Origin: Flavobacterium sp. PMTSA4 | GTDB lineage: Bacteria; Bacteroidota; Bacteroidia; Flavobacteriales; Flavobacteriaceae | Length of the DNA: 64,000 nt | Direction of reading: 5' to 3' | NCBI RefSeq assembly: GCF_032098525.1 | Contig: NZ_CP134890.1 | Span: forward strand, 992,001-1,056,000 | Part shown: piece by piece, positions 50,604 to 60,032 of the stretch | How the letters are laid out: each line of letters opens with the position of its first letter | Position numbering within the stretch: position 1 is the first letter of the stretch | Translations under genes and position numbers: made by a program | The notes under the pieces: generated by a model | Told to the model about the DNA's origin: nothing | Database searches by the model: none | Seen by the model: the letters and a program-made list of their open reading frames with translations, nothing else

Positions 50604-51509
50604 CTACTGCACATTATCACTCATTAACTCGCTTTTGTTCTGCGCATAATCATAGCCTTGCTGCCACCATGCTTTCATTTTGTCTTTGTTAAAAATCAAC
50701 GCATTGTCGGTGAGTTGCGTAGGCGTATAATAGAGATTGAGTTTTACGTTTTTGTTTTTGGCGGCAAGTTTTCCAATAGTAATGTTTTGTTTTTCAACCT
50801 GGGTGAGCAGTATTTGAAACAAATCAATCATTAGTGTAAAAGGGTTTCTACTGATGGTTTTGGGTTTTACCTGCACTTCGGTTTCCAGCACTATGACATC
50901 TACTTCGGTAGCACCACGATTAATGGCTTCGCGAATAGGCACCAAGCTCGAAAAGCCGCCATCGCCATAATCAAACCCGTTCTTGGTAACCAAACTCATA
51001 AACGGAATGTAATTGCAGGAAATCCAAATCCACTCGCAAAAATCATCGTATTCAAAATCGTCAATCGACTTATACTCTACTTCATTCTTGGAAAGATTAG
51101 TAACCGTCACAATAACATCGCAAGCCGATTGTTGCAGTTCGAGAAACTCTGCTTTGGTAAAACTTTCTTTGATATAGTCTAACAGGTTATTGCTTTCGCC
51201 AAAGGTTCGTTTTTTATTAATAAACTGCTTGATAACCGTCATGTGATTGATGGTTACTAGTTCTCTATCGGTGTTTTTATGTTTTACAATAAACGGACTG
51301 AGATTGAAAATTCGGCGCATATTGACATTGGAATAAATATCATGAATCTTTTGAACCTTGCCCAACGCCAAGTGCGGAATAAGCAAACTGCCCGTTGAAC
51401 TGCCAATTAAAATGTCGTATTTATGTCCGTGTTCTTGGAGTAAATATTGCGCCACGCCACCCGCAAAGGCACCTTTACTTCCACCGCCCGAAATCACTAA
51501 AGCTCTCAT
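50604..51509 (-). CDS. Patatin-like phospholipase
   Basis: A 301-aa lipid acyl hydrolase. The oxyanion motif GGGSKGAFAGG is at 8-18, the nucleophile elbow GSSTG has Ser38, and the Asp dyad partner is in FDYGDGGF. It is a cytosolic bacterial patatin. It overlaps the aminopeptidase gene by 4 bp (ATGA), so the two are co-transcribed. Confidence 0.92.
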   Translation of the reverse strand: MRALVISGGGSKGAFAGGVAQYLLQEHGHKYDILIGSSTGSLLIPHLALGKVQKIHDIYSNVNMRRIFNLSPFIVKHKNTDRELVTINHMTVIKQFINKKRTFGESNNLLDYIKESFTKAEFLELQQSACDVIVTVTNLSKNEVEYKSIDDFEYDDFCEWIWISCNYIPFMSLVTKNGFDYGDGGFSSLVPIREAINRGATEVDVIVLETEVQVKPKTISRNPFTLMIDLFQILLTQVEKQNITIGKLAAKNKNVKLNLYYTPTQLTDNALIFNKDKMKAWWQQGYDYAQNKSELMSDNVQ

Positions 51510-53578
51510 GGTTTTTCGTTTAAAAGTTTTTGCAAATTGGTTTTTTCGGCATCTTGCAATGCGTCCAAAAGATTTTCAAATTGTTTTCTGTTGCTATCCG
51601 TAGCCAGCAAACTCCTGATTTTATCGCGCGCATATTTAGAAACCTGCCATTTGTGATGCGTGGTAGCATTGACCAAGTTTTGATACAAGGCATCCACCGT
51701 TACATTCATGGCAAACAAACTGGTAAACGCATTGAGACGAACACTGCTTTCAAAGGTTGGCGAAGTATACTGCAACAATTCCTCAAAATACGCCGTTTTT
51801 TCTTCATAACCCAATGCTTCATTTTCGAGTGCAAAGGTTAGGTACATAATGCGTAAACTTTTATCGTTGCCGCCTGTCCAGTTTTTGGCTTTTTCTAAAT
51901 AAACGTTTCTATCGGCTGGAAAGTTCTTCCACAAATTCATAAAAGCAATTTCCTTGGTTTCATAGGAAGCATCATCAAGCAAGGTTTCGTAATCTGCTTT
52001 AAATTGCTCTGGAATGTCTTTGGTAAACTCTGCCACGGCTTGGCGCACTTTGACATCGCCAGTTTGCATTGCCAATTGTACTAACTCTTTTTTATCCTCA
52101 AAAGGCACTTCTCTGATTTGATATAAAATCTCCGCTTTAACGGGATAGTACGCATCCGATTTTAGCAATTCTATGAACTTAGCTTTGTTTTCGGCTACTG
52201 ATTTTCTTCTTAGTTGTTGTGCTTCAAAAAGTGAAACGATAAAGCTATTTTTCTTCAACAACGAATTGGCAACTTCCATTTGAAAACGATAATCTTCGAG
52301 CCACATTTTCTTGAAACTTTCGGTATCAAAGGTTGGCGCTTCTTTTTTTATTTCTGCCAAAAACTCATCGGTTTCAACGTTTTTAAATTTGTATTTATTC
52401 AGATAACATTTCACCGCTTTTTGAAACGCTTTAGCTCCAATAGACTCGCGAATGAAATGCAAAGCCCAAGCGCCTTTTTGGTAAAAAGACAACGAACTTG
52501 CTTTTTCATTCATCACCGGAATGGTATCGGTTTTGGCAGCATTGCGTAGTTGCAACGACGACCTGTATAATTGATGGTAAAAATAATCTTCGCCAAAAAC
52601 TTCGCTCTCCGCCAACAAAGCATAATAGGTAGCAAAACCTTCCTGCAACCAATGATGTTTCCCAGATTTGGCAGTAACTAAATCGCCAAACCATTGATGT
52701 GCCAACTCGTGTGCGTTGACATTGACATAATTTCTGTCGTTAAAACCAATGTTGTCCACCACAAAATCTTGCGAAAAAATGGTACAGCTAGTGTTTTCCA
52801 TTCCGGCATACAGAAAATCTTCCACCGGAACTTGCTTGTACAATTTCCAAGGATACTTCACTCCTATTTCTTTTTCAAAGAAGTCGAATATTTGTTTGGA
52901 GTAACGATAGGTTGGTTCAAACTTGGCGGTATCTTTGGGTTGAATAAAAAACTGCAACGGAATTCCCGACTTTGACGGAATGGCTTTGTTGTAAAAATCG
53001 CCAATGGCAACAGCCAACAAATAAGAACTCATGGGTTTCTTCATTTCATAATACCATTTCTTGGTATTTCCGGAAGTGTAAGCGGTTTTTAAAAATCCGT
53101 TAGCAATAACATTGTATTTTTTGTCGAAAGAAATATTCAGATTGAAAATTACCTTTTCGTTCACATCGTCAAAACTCGGAAACCAATGGCTGGTGTACTT
53201 TCCTTGACCTTGTGTCCAGATTTGTAAATTGTCTTCAACTCCGGTGAAATACATGGTTTGCTTCGGGAACGCTTCGTAATTAAACGTCACGTTGTTTTTA
53301 CCTTTTTTAAAACCTTCAAACAGATTGAGTGTTTTACCCGAATTACCAAACTTCACCTCTTTATTGTTGATTTTTACCGAAGTGAAACTCATTTTTTGAG
53401 CATCAATTTTAATGGTATCTATCGATTCTTTTACTTCAAAAACATACTGAACCGAACCAGAAACTTTTCGTTCAGAATAGTTTATAGCAAGATTTCCTTT
53501 GGCCGTTTTAAAGTCAACTTTTTGGGTTTGTTGCGCAAAAGTAAAAGCACTTAGTAATAGTAAAAAAAGTATTCGCAT
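51506..53578 (-). CDS. M1 family aminopeptidase
   Basis: A 690-aa zinc metallopeptidase with a signal peptide (MRILFLLLLSAFTFAQQ), so it is periplasmic or secreted. FLYAGMENTSC is the exopeptidase GxMEN motif, HELAHQWFGD with WLQEGFATYYALL the HEXXH-(X18)-E zinc site. The C-terminal half is a helical-repeat region, as in the family. It trims peptides from the N-terminus. Confidence 0.94.
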   Translation of the reverse strand: MRILFLLLLSAFTFAQQTQKVDFKTAKGNLAINYSERKVSGSVQYVFEVKESIDTIKIDAQKMSFTSVKINNKEVKFGNSGKTLNLFEGFKKGKNNVTFNYEAFPKQTMYFTGVEDNLQIWTQGQGKYTSHWFPSFDDVNEKVIFNLNISFDKKYNVIANGFLKTAYTSGNTKKWYYEMKKPMSSYLLAVAIGDFYNKAIPSKSGIPLQFFIQPKDTAKFEPTYRYSKQIFDFFEKEIGVKYPWKLYKQVPVEDFLYAGMENTSCTIFSQDFVVDNIGFNDRNYVNVNAHELAHQWFGDLVTAKSGKHHWLQEGFATYYALLAESEVFGEDYFYHQLYRSSLQLRNAAKTDTIPVMNEKASSLSFYQKGAWALHFIRESIGAKAFQKAVKCYLNKYKFKNVETDEFLAEIKKEAPTFDTESFKKMWLEDYRFQMEVANSLLKKNSFIVSLFEAQQLRRKSVAENKAKFIELLKSDAYYPVKAEILYQIREVPFEDKKELVQLAMQTGDVKVRQAVAEFTKDIPEQFKADYETLLDDASYETKEIAFMNLWKNFPADRNVYLEKAKNWTGGNDKSLRIMYLTFALENEALGYEEKTAYFEELLQYTSPTFESSVRLNAFTSLFAMNVTVDALYQNLVNATTHHKWQVSKYARDKIRSLLATDSNRKQFENLLDALQDAEKTNLQKLLNEKP

Positions 53579-53675
53579 TAGTAGTAATAATAGATTACGA
53601 ATATAATGATTTTCGAGTTAGGTCATTTTCAAATCTTCAAATTAAAAACTATCTTCGCTCTACTTATTTCTGAAA

Positions 53676-55784
53676 ATGTCAAATTCACTTCTTCAAACTC
53701 CGATAGAATATCTAAAAGGCGTTGGTCCGCAACGTGGTGAATTGTTGCGAAAAGAAATTGGTATTCATAAATATGAAGATTTAGTCAATTTTTTCCCCAA
53801 TCGATACATCGACAGAACGCGTTATTACAAAATCAATGAGTTGAATAATAACGTTGCCGAAGTTCAGATTATTGGGAAAATTATCCATATCAAAACGGTT
53901 GAATTTGGCAAAGCCAAAAAAAGATTGGTTGCCACTTTTGTGGACGATACTGGCGAAATGGAATTGGTTTGGTTTCAAGGTCAAAAATGGATTAGAGAAA
54001 GTTTGAAGCTTAATATTCCGTATGTGATTTTTGGAAAAGTAACCAATTTCAATGGTCAATACAATATGGCGCATCCTGAAATGGAATTGTTTACAGAGCA
54101 TGAAAAAAGTTTGCGTTCTGCCATGCAACCTATTTATCCATCAACTGAAAAGCTGACTAACAAAGGAATTTCAAACCGAGTTGTTGTAAAAATCATGCAG
54201 CAATTATTCATTGAAACGCAAGCACGATTTGCAGAAACATTGCCCAACGCCATTTTAGAAGAATTGAAATTAATTCCGAAAAATGCGGCGCTGTTCAATA
54301 TACATTTTCCAAAAAGTCCTGAACTGTTAGCCAAAGCGCAATTCCGGTTAAAATTTGAAGAATTGTTCTTTATTCAATTGCAATTAATCACTAAAAACCT
54401 GGTTCGAAAGCATAAAATAAAAGGACATCCTTTTACAATTGTTGGTAATCATTTTAATAATTTTTATGAAAATCATTTGCCGTTTGAATTGACGAATGCA
54501 CAAAAAAAAGTGTTGAAAGAAATCCGTAATGATTTAGGAAGCAATGCACAAATGAACCGCTTATTACAAGGCGATGTTGGTTCAGGAAAAACAATAGTAG
54601 CCTTAATGGCTATGTTGATTGCATTAGACAATGGGTTTCAAAGTTGCTTGATGGCACCAACGGAAATTTTAGCTACACAACATTACAACGGACTAACCGA
54701 ATTAGCAAAAGATTTAAACATCAACATTAAAATTTTAACTGGCTCAACTAAAACTTCCGAACGAAAAATTATTCACGAAGAATTGGAAAACGGTAGTCTA
54801 CATATATTGATTGGAACCCATGCTTTACTGGAAGATAAAGTACAATTTGATAATTTAGGGTTGGCCATTATTGATGAACAACATCGTTTTGGTGTTGAAC
54901 AAAGAAGTAAACTCTGGAAGAAAAACGATATTCCTCCGCATATTTTGGTAATGACAGCTACACCTATTCCTAGAACGTTAGCCATGAGTTTGTATGGCGA
55001 TTTAGATGTTTCGGTAATTGATGAATTGCCACCGGGAAGAAAACCCATTCAAACGGTTCATCGCTATGACAGTAACCGATTAAAGGTTTGGAAATTCATT
55101 AAAGATGAAATTGAAAAAGGCAGACAAATTTATATTGTTTATCCATTAATTCAGGAAAGTGAAACCATGGATTACAAGGATTTGATGGATGGTTATGAAA
55201 GTATTTCCAGAGATTTTCCTTTACCAAAATATTCCATTTCCATTGTTCACGGCAAAATGAAACCTGCTGATAAAGAAGCCGAAATGAAACGTTTTTCGGA
55301 AGGCAAAACCAATATAATGGTAGCCACAACGGTGATTGAAGTTGGTGTCAATGTTCCTAATGCTAGTGTGATGATTATTGAAAGTGCCGAACGATTTGGG
55401 TTATCGCAGTTGCATCAATTACGTGGTCGTGTTGGTCGTGGTGCCGAACAAAGTTATTGCATCTTGATGACGTCGCACAAACTTTCTAACGATAGTAAAA
55501 TACGCTTAGAAACCATGTGTAAAACAAATGATGGCTTTGAAATTGCCGAAGTAGATTTGAAGCTTCGCGGTCCAGGTGACATTATGGGAAAACAACAAAG
55601 CGGCGTTTTAAATCTTCAAATTGCAGATTTGGTAAAAGACAAAGACATTTTGATTTTGGCAAGAAATAAAGCCATTGATTTGCTAAAAAAAGATCCTTCG
55701 ATGAGTTTACCCGAACATCAAACTATGAAAACTGTATTTTTGGAACTTTCAAAAAAGAAAAATATTTGGAATTATATTAGTTAA
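53676..55784 (+). CDS. recG: ATP-dependent DNA helicase RecG
   Basis: A 702-aa branch-migration helicase that rescues stalled forks. The wedge/OB domain is at about 60-150. The helicase motifs are LLQGDVGSGKT (Walker A), IIDEQHRFGVEQR (motif II), MTATPIPRTLA (motif III) and RGRVGRGAEQSYC (motif VI). The start PIEYLKGVGPQRGELLRKE is typical. A -7-like TATCTTCG is at 53650-53657. Confidence 0.97.
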   Translation: MSNSLLQTPIEYLKGVGPQRGELLRKEIGIHKYEDLVNFFPNRYIDRTRYYKINELNNNVAEVQIIGKIIHIKTVEFGKAKKRLVATFVDDTGEMELVWFQGQKWIRESLKLNIPYVIFGKVTNFNGQYNMAHPEMELFTEHEKSLRSAMQPIYPSTEKLTNKGISNRVVVKIMQQLFIETQARFAETLPNAILEELKLIPKNAALFNIHFPKSPELLAKAQFRLKFEELFFIQLQLITKNLVRKHKIKGHPFTIVGNHFNNFYENHLPFELTNAQKKVLKEIRNDLGSNAQMNRLLQGDVGSGKTIVALMAMLIALDNGFQSCLMAPTEILATQHYNGLTELAKDLNINIKILTGSTKTSERKIIHEELENGSLHILIGTHALLEDKVQFDNLGLAIIDEQHRFGVEQRSKLWKKNDIPPHILVMTATPIPRTLAMSLYGDLDVSVIDELPPGRKPIQTVHRYDSNRLKVWKFIKDEIEKGRQIYIVYPLIQESETMDYKDLMDGYESISRDFPLPKYSISIVHGKMKPADKEAEMKRFSEGKTNIMVATTVIEVGVNVPNASVMIIESAERFGLSQLHQLRGRVGRGAEQSYCILMTSHKLSNDSKIRLETMCKTNDGFEIAEVDLKLRGPGDIMGKQQSGVLNLQIADLVKDKDILILARNKAIDLLKKDPSMSLPEHQTMKTVFLELSKKKNIWNYIS

Positions 55785-55794
55785 AAAATTAAAA

Positions 55795-56658
55795 ATGGTA
55801 CAATACAACCCAAAAGACTGGATTACTTTTATTTTCAGATTTCACAAATCGGATACATTTAGACAATTATTACCAATGATGTTTGTTATTGGTTTATACA
55901 CTTTTACCATTTGTTTTTTTGAAATCGAATATTGGAAATTAGCTGAAAATAGCCATGTGAAAAACATTTCAATCATGCATGGATTATTGAGTTTTGTAAT
56001 TTCATTATTGCTTGCCTACAGAACCAATACTGCCTATGAACGTTGGTGGGAAGGCAGAAAACTTTGGGGTGCTTTGGTAAACAACAGCCGTAATTTGGCT
56101 TTGAAACTTAGCGCCATTCTAAAATCTGATAAAGACAAAGACTTTTTTAAAAAAATCATTCCAAGTTATGCAGAAATTTTATCAAAATATCTTTCCAATG
56201 AAGATGTGAGCAAAATGCTTTTTGATGATTTAGATTTAGATATTGACCATACTAAACATCAACCTAATCAAGTGGCAAAACGTATTTTTCAAAAAATAAA
56301 CGATTTGTATTTGGAAGGAAAAATTTCAGGCGACCAATTGATTATAATTAATGCCGAAGTACAATCGTTTACCGATATTTGCGGCGCTTGCGAAAGAATA
56401 AAAAACACTCCTATTCCTTATTCTTACAGTGCTTTTATCAAAAAATTTATCTTTTTCTACATCATGACTTTGCCTTTTGGTTATGCTTTTACGTTGGGTT
56501 ATTACAGTATTCCTGTGGTTGTTTTTACTTTTTATGTTTTGGCAAGTTTAGAATTAATTGCCGAAGAAATTGAAGATCCTTTTGGTAAAGATGCTAATGA
56601 TTTACCAACCAAAAAAATTGCTTCAAACATTAAAAAACATGTTGAAGAATTGTTATAA
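55795..56658 (+). CDS. Bestrophin-family (UPF0187) membrane protein
   Basis: A 287-aa ion-channel-like membrane protein of the bestrophin/RFP-TM family. LLAYRTNTAYERWWEGRKLWGALVNNSRNLA is the family signature after the first two membrane helices. IKNTPIPYSYSAFIKKFIFFYIMTLPFGYA and EIEDPFGKDANDLP complete it. It lies 11 bp after recG and is probably co-transcribed. Confidence 0.93.
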   Translation: MVQYNPKDWITFIFRFHKSDTFRQLLPMMFVIGLYTFTICFFEIEYWKLAENSHVKNISIMHGLLSFVISLLLAYRTNTAYERWWEGRKLWGALVNNSRNLALKLSAILKSDKDKDFFKKIIPSYAEILSKYLSNEDVSKMLFDDLDLDIDHTKHQPNQVAKRIFQKINDLYLEGKISGDQLIIINAEVQSFTDICGACERIKNTPIPYSYSAFIKKFIFFYIMTLPFGYAFTLGYYSIPVVVFTFYVLASLELIAEEIEDPFGKDANDLPTKKIASNIKKHVEELL

Positions 56659-56674
56659 TAATTGACTTTTCGGA

Positions 56675-56705
56675 TTGTTATATTTTTTGAATATGACTAT
56701 CTTTG
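56675..56705 (+). promoter_or_regulatory. Promoter of pheT
   Basis: TTG (56675-56677), 20 bp, TATCTTTG (56698-56705) is the Bacteroidetes consensus, 21 bp before the pheT ATG. It gives a good local reference for host promoters against the phage late promoters. Confidence 0.75.
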
Positions 56706-56725
56706 CGACCTTATAAAAATAGAAA

Positions 56726-59146
56726 ATGAAGATTTCATATAATTGGTTAAAACAATTTATCAAAATAGATTTAAAATCTGAAGAAACAGCGGCAATCTTA
56801 ACAGATTTAGGACTTGAAGTAGAAACCGTTGAAAAATTTCAATCCATTCCTGGCGGATTAGAAGGTGTAGTTGTTGGTCACGTTTTAAGTTGTGAAAAAC
56901 ATCCTGATGCTGATAGATTGAAAATCACAAAAGTAGATTTAGGCGATGGAAATCCGGTTCAAATTGTTTGTGGAGCAAGTAATGTTGCTGCCGGACAAAA
57001 AGTTCCTGTAGCAACTATTGGAACCAAACTTTTTGATAAAGAAGGTGTTGCATTTGAAATCAAAAAAGGTAAAATTCGTGGACAGGAAAGTCACGGAATG
57101 ATTTGTGCCGAAGACGAACTTGGCTTAGGAACTAGTCATGATGGTATTATGGTTTTAGATGAAAAACTAAAACCAGGAACGCCATGTGCTAAAGTTTTTA
57201 ATATAGAAAATGATGAAGTATTTGAAATCGGATTAACACCAAATCGTGCTGATGCGATGTCACACTTTGGAGTTGCAAGAGATTTGCGCGCAAGTTTACT
57301 TCAAAAAAACTCAAACATTGAATTAATCACACCGTCAGTAAGTACTTTTAGAATTGATAAAAGAACATTAAAAATTGACGTTGACGTAAAAGACAACAAA
57401 TTAGCACCAAGATATTGTGGTGTAACCATTTCTGGTATTAATGTGAAAGCTTCTCCTGAATGGCTTCAAAATAGATTAAAAGCTATTGGTTTGACGCCAA
57501 AAAACAATATTGTTGACGTTACCAATTATATTCTTCATGATTTAGGGCAACCGCTTCATGCTTTTGACGCTTCAAAAATCAACGGAAAAGTTATTGTTAA
57601 AACAGTAACCGCTGGAACAAAATTTACCACTTTAGATGATGTTGAAAGAACGTTGCATGAAGAAGATTTAATGATTTGTGATGAAAAAGGACCGCTTTGT
57701 ATTGCAGGTGTTTTTGGCGGAAAAAATTCTGGAGTTACGGAAACAACCAATTCTATTTTCTTAGAAAGTGCATATTTTAATCCGGTTAGCATTCGTAAAT
57801 CAGCAAAAAGACATGGATTAAATACCGATGCTTCTTTCCGATTTGAAAGAGGAATTGACCCAAATATTACTGAATTTGCTCTGAAACGTGCTGCACTTTT
57901 AATCAAAGAAGTTGCTGGTGGCGAAATCACTTCAGACATTGTTGATATTTATCCTAAGAAAATTGAAGATTTTGCTGTTTTCTTGAGTTTTGATAAAACG
58001 GCTAAATTAATTGGTCAAGAGTTACCAAAAGAAACTATCAAGAAAATTTTGGCTTCATTAGATATTAAAATTAACAGTATTTCTGACGCTGGATTAGGAT
58101 TAACTATTCCTTCTTATCGCGTTGATGTTCAACGTGAAATAGATGTTATTGAAGAAATTCTTAGAGTTTATGGTTACAACAATATTAATTTTACCAAAAA
58201 AATTAATGCTACAGTAAGTAATTCACCTAGAACCGAAGATTACAAAGTTCAAAATATAGTTGCCTCACAATTGAATTCTTTCGGTTTTCATGAAATGATG
58301 GCAAACTCTTTGACTACAATTGATTATATTGGCTTATCTTCAATGCTAAAGGAAGAATTTAATGTTTCAATGTTGAATCCTTTGAGTAATGATTTGGCTT
58401 CAATGCGTCAATCGATGTTGTTTTCTGGTTTAGAAGCTGTTTCCTATAATATAAACAGACGAAAAGGCGATTTAAAATTATTTGAATTTGGTAAAACGTA
58501 TCACAAATTACCATCAGGATATGATGAACCAAAACATTTAACTCTTTTTACAACAGGAAATGATACCAATGAAAGTTGGACAAACAAACAAAAACCATCC
58601 GATTTTTTCTTGTTCAAAGGTTATGTTACATCAATTTTAGATAGACTAGGATTGCAAAAAACAAAAAATATTCCAACTGAAAACGATGTTTTTGGCGAAG
58701 GAATTGCTGTAGCCTATGGAAACGATACTTTAGTAGAATTTGGAACGGTTAAAAAATCAATTTTAAAACATTTTGACATCAAACAAGAAGTTTTTTATGC
58801 AGATTTCAACTGGAATTTGATGTTAAAACTTATTGGTGGAAAAATTAAGTTTACTGATATTCCAAAATATCCTGAAGTTCGTAGAGATTTAGCGCTTTTG
58901 GTTGATACAAATGTATCCTATGATTCTATATATAACATTGCGAGACAAACTGAAAAATCATTATTAAAAGATGTCAATTTGTTTGATGTTTACGAAGGAA
59001 AAAATCTCCCAGAAGGAAAGAAATCATATGCTGTGAGTTTTATTCTTCAAGACAGTTCAAAAACTTTAACTGATGAACAAATTGATAAAATAATGAACAA
59101 ACTTCAAAAGAATTTAGAAAATGAACTTGGTGCAAGTTTAAGATAA
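56726..59146 (+). CDS. pheT: Phenylalanine--tRNA ligase beta subunit
   Basis: An 806-aa subunit of the alpha2-beta2 synthetase. The N-terminal ISYNWLKQFIKIDL and tRNA-binding OB domain (about 40-150; CEKHPDADRLKITKVDLGDG, VCGASNVAAGQKVPVA), B3/B4 editing domain, B5 domain and C-terminal anticodon-binding FDX-ACB domain (PKYPEVRRDLALLVD) are all present. It is separate from pheS, which is usual in Bacteroidetes. Confidence 0.97.
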   Translation: MKISYNWLKQFIKIDLKSEETAAILTDLGLEVETVEKFQSIPGGLEGVVVGHVLSCEKHPDADRLKITKVDLGDGNPVQIVCGASNVAAGQKVPVATIGTKLFDKEGVAFEIKKGKIRGQESHGMICAEDELGLGTSHDGIMVLDEKLKPGTPCAKVFNIENDEVFEIGLTPNRADAMSHFGVARDLRASLLQKNSNIELITPSVSTFRIDKRTLKIDVDVKDNKLAPRYCGVTISGINVKASPEWLQNRLKAIGLTPKNNIVDVTNYILHDLGQPLHAFDASKINGKVIVKTVTAGTKFTTLDDVERTLHEEDLMICDEKGPLCIAGVFGGKNSGVTETTNSIFLESAYFNPVSIRKSAKRHGLNTDASFRFERGIDPNITEFALKRAALLIKEVAGGEITSDIVDIYPKKIEDFAVFLSFDKTAKLIGQELPKETIKKILASLDIKINSISDAGLGLTIPSYRVDVQREIDVIEEILRVYGYNNINFTKKINATVSNSPRTEDYKVQNIVASQLNSFGFHEMMANSLTTIDYIGLSSMLKEEFNVSMLNPLSNDLASMRQSMLFSGLEAVSYNINRRKGDLKLFEFGKTYHKLPSGYDEPKHLTLFTTGNDTNESWTNKQKPSDFFLFKGYVTSILDRLGLQKTKNIPTENDVFGEGIAVAYGNDTLVEFGTVKKSILKHFDIKQEVFYADFNWNLMLKLIGGKIKFTDIPKYPEVRRDLALLVDTNVSYDSIYNIARQTEKSLLKDVNLFDVYEGKNLPEGKKSYAVSFILQDSSKTLTDEQIDKIMNKLQKNLENELGASLR

Positions 59147-59153
59147 TAACTAA

Positions 59154-59182
59154 ATGCCTCACAATTGTGAGGCATTTTTTTT
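59154..59182. terminator. Terminator after pheT
   Basis: ATGCCTCACAATTGTGAGGC with AT completes a perfect 22-bp palindrome (59154-59175), followed by T8. Confidence 0.92.
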
Positions 59183-59267
59183 GAACAAATGTTAAACCTT
59201 CATATTGAATAAATTATATTAAAAAAATGCTTTAATTTAGTATTACAAATTTCAAATTCATTTTGAT

Positions 59268-59978
59268 ATGAATACTATAAATTTAGAATCTAAGTTATCA
59301 GAAGTTCGTCGTAAAGAAAAAAACCTTAATTTCATTCTAGAAGAAGTAGAAACTATTTTGAATGAAAATGCTAAAACAAGAGAAAAAATTGAAGAAAAAC
59401 TTAAATCTCCAATTTCTACAAAAGAGAATAATTTTGATTTTGAACTCCTAGAAACTGACAAAATATTTCATTTAAACCACATTCAAAAGATTTGTATTGA
59501 CTACCGTTTACGCTTTTTAGACAGCAGTTTGTTTAAAAATGAAATTCCGGAAGAAGCAATTTCAAAGATTTGTGATTTAGAAAGAAAACACAATACAAAA
59601 TTACAAGGATTTAAAATAGTTGCACCAAGTAAAGCATTTCATTTAGAAAATTATGATGATCCAATACTTTTTGCACCAATTGGCAATAATTATTACTATC
59701 TAATTCATAAATGGGGGAATGAATTTACGCCTTTCAGAAAAACACTTGTCAAACCATTCAAAGATATAGGAAGTTTTGTTGTTTTTTGTCTGTTGTTAAG
59801 TCTTGTACTAACTTGGATTACTCCTACTTCAAAACTAAGTAATGTCATTCCAATGGCAAACATAATTGTATTTTTATTTATTTTTAAATCCATTATTGCT
59901 GTAGCAGCTTATTATTTCTTCATGTTAGGAAAAAATTTCAATACTGAAATATGGCAACGAAAATATTATAATAACTAA
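59268..59978 (+). CDS. Hypothetical protein with two C-terminal membrane helices
   Basis: A 236-aa protein. Residues 1-50 are coiled coil (SKLSEVRRKEKNLNFILEEVETILNE). A middle alpha/beta region contains HLNHIQKICIDYRLRFLDSSLFK and ends with FYYLIHKWGNEF-like motifs. Two membrane helices lie at about 165-182 and 195-217. I do not recognise the family; it looks like a conserved Flavobacteria protein. Confidence 0.75.
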   Translation: MNTINLESKLSEVRRKEKNLNFILEEVETILNENAKTREKIEEKLKSPISTKENNFDFELLETDKIFHLNHIQKICIDYRLRFLDSSLFKNEIPEEAISKICDLERKHNTKLQGFKIVAPSKAFHLENYDDPILFAPIGNNYYYLIHKWGNEFTPFRKTLVKPFKDIGSFVVFCLLLSLVLTWITPTSKLSNVIPMANIIVFLFIFKSIIAVAAYYFFMLGKNFNTEIWQRKYYNN

Positions 59979-59982
59979 AAAC

Positions 59983-60012
59983 AAAAAACTCCGCAAAATG
60001 CGGAGTTTTTTT
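59983..60012. terminator. Bidirectional terminator
   Basis: AAAAAACTCCGC and GCGGAGTTTTTT pair around AAAAT. It serves both the 59268 gene and the convergent rpsA. Confidence 0.92.
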
Positions 60013-60032
60013 ATGATATAAGAAATTAATAA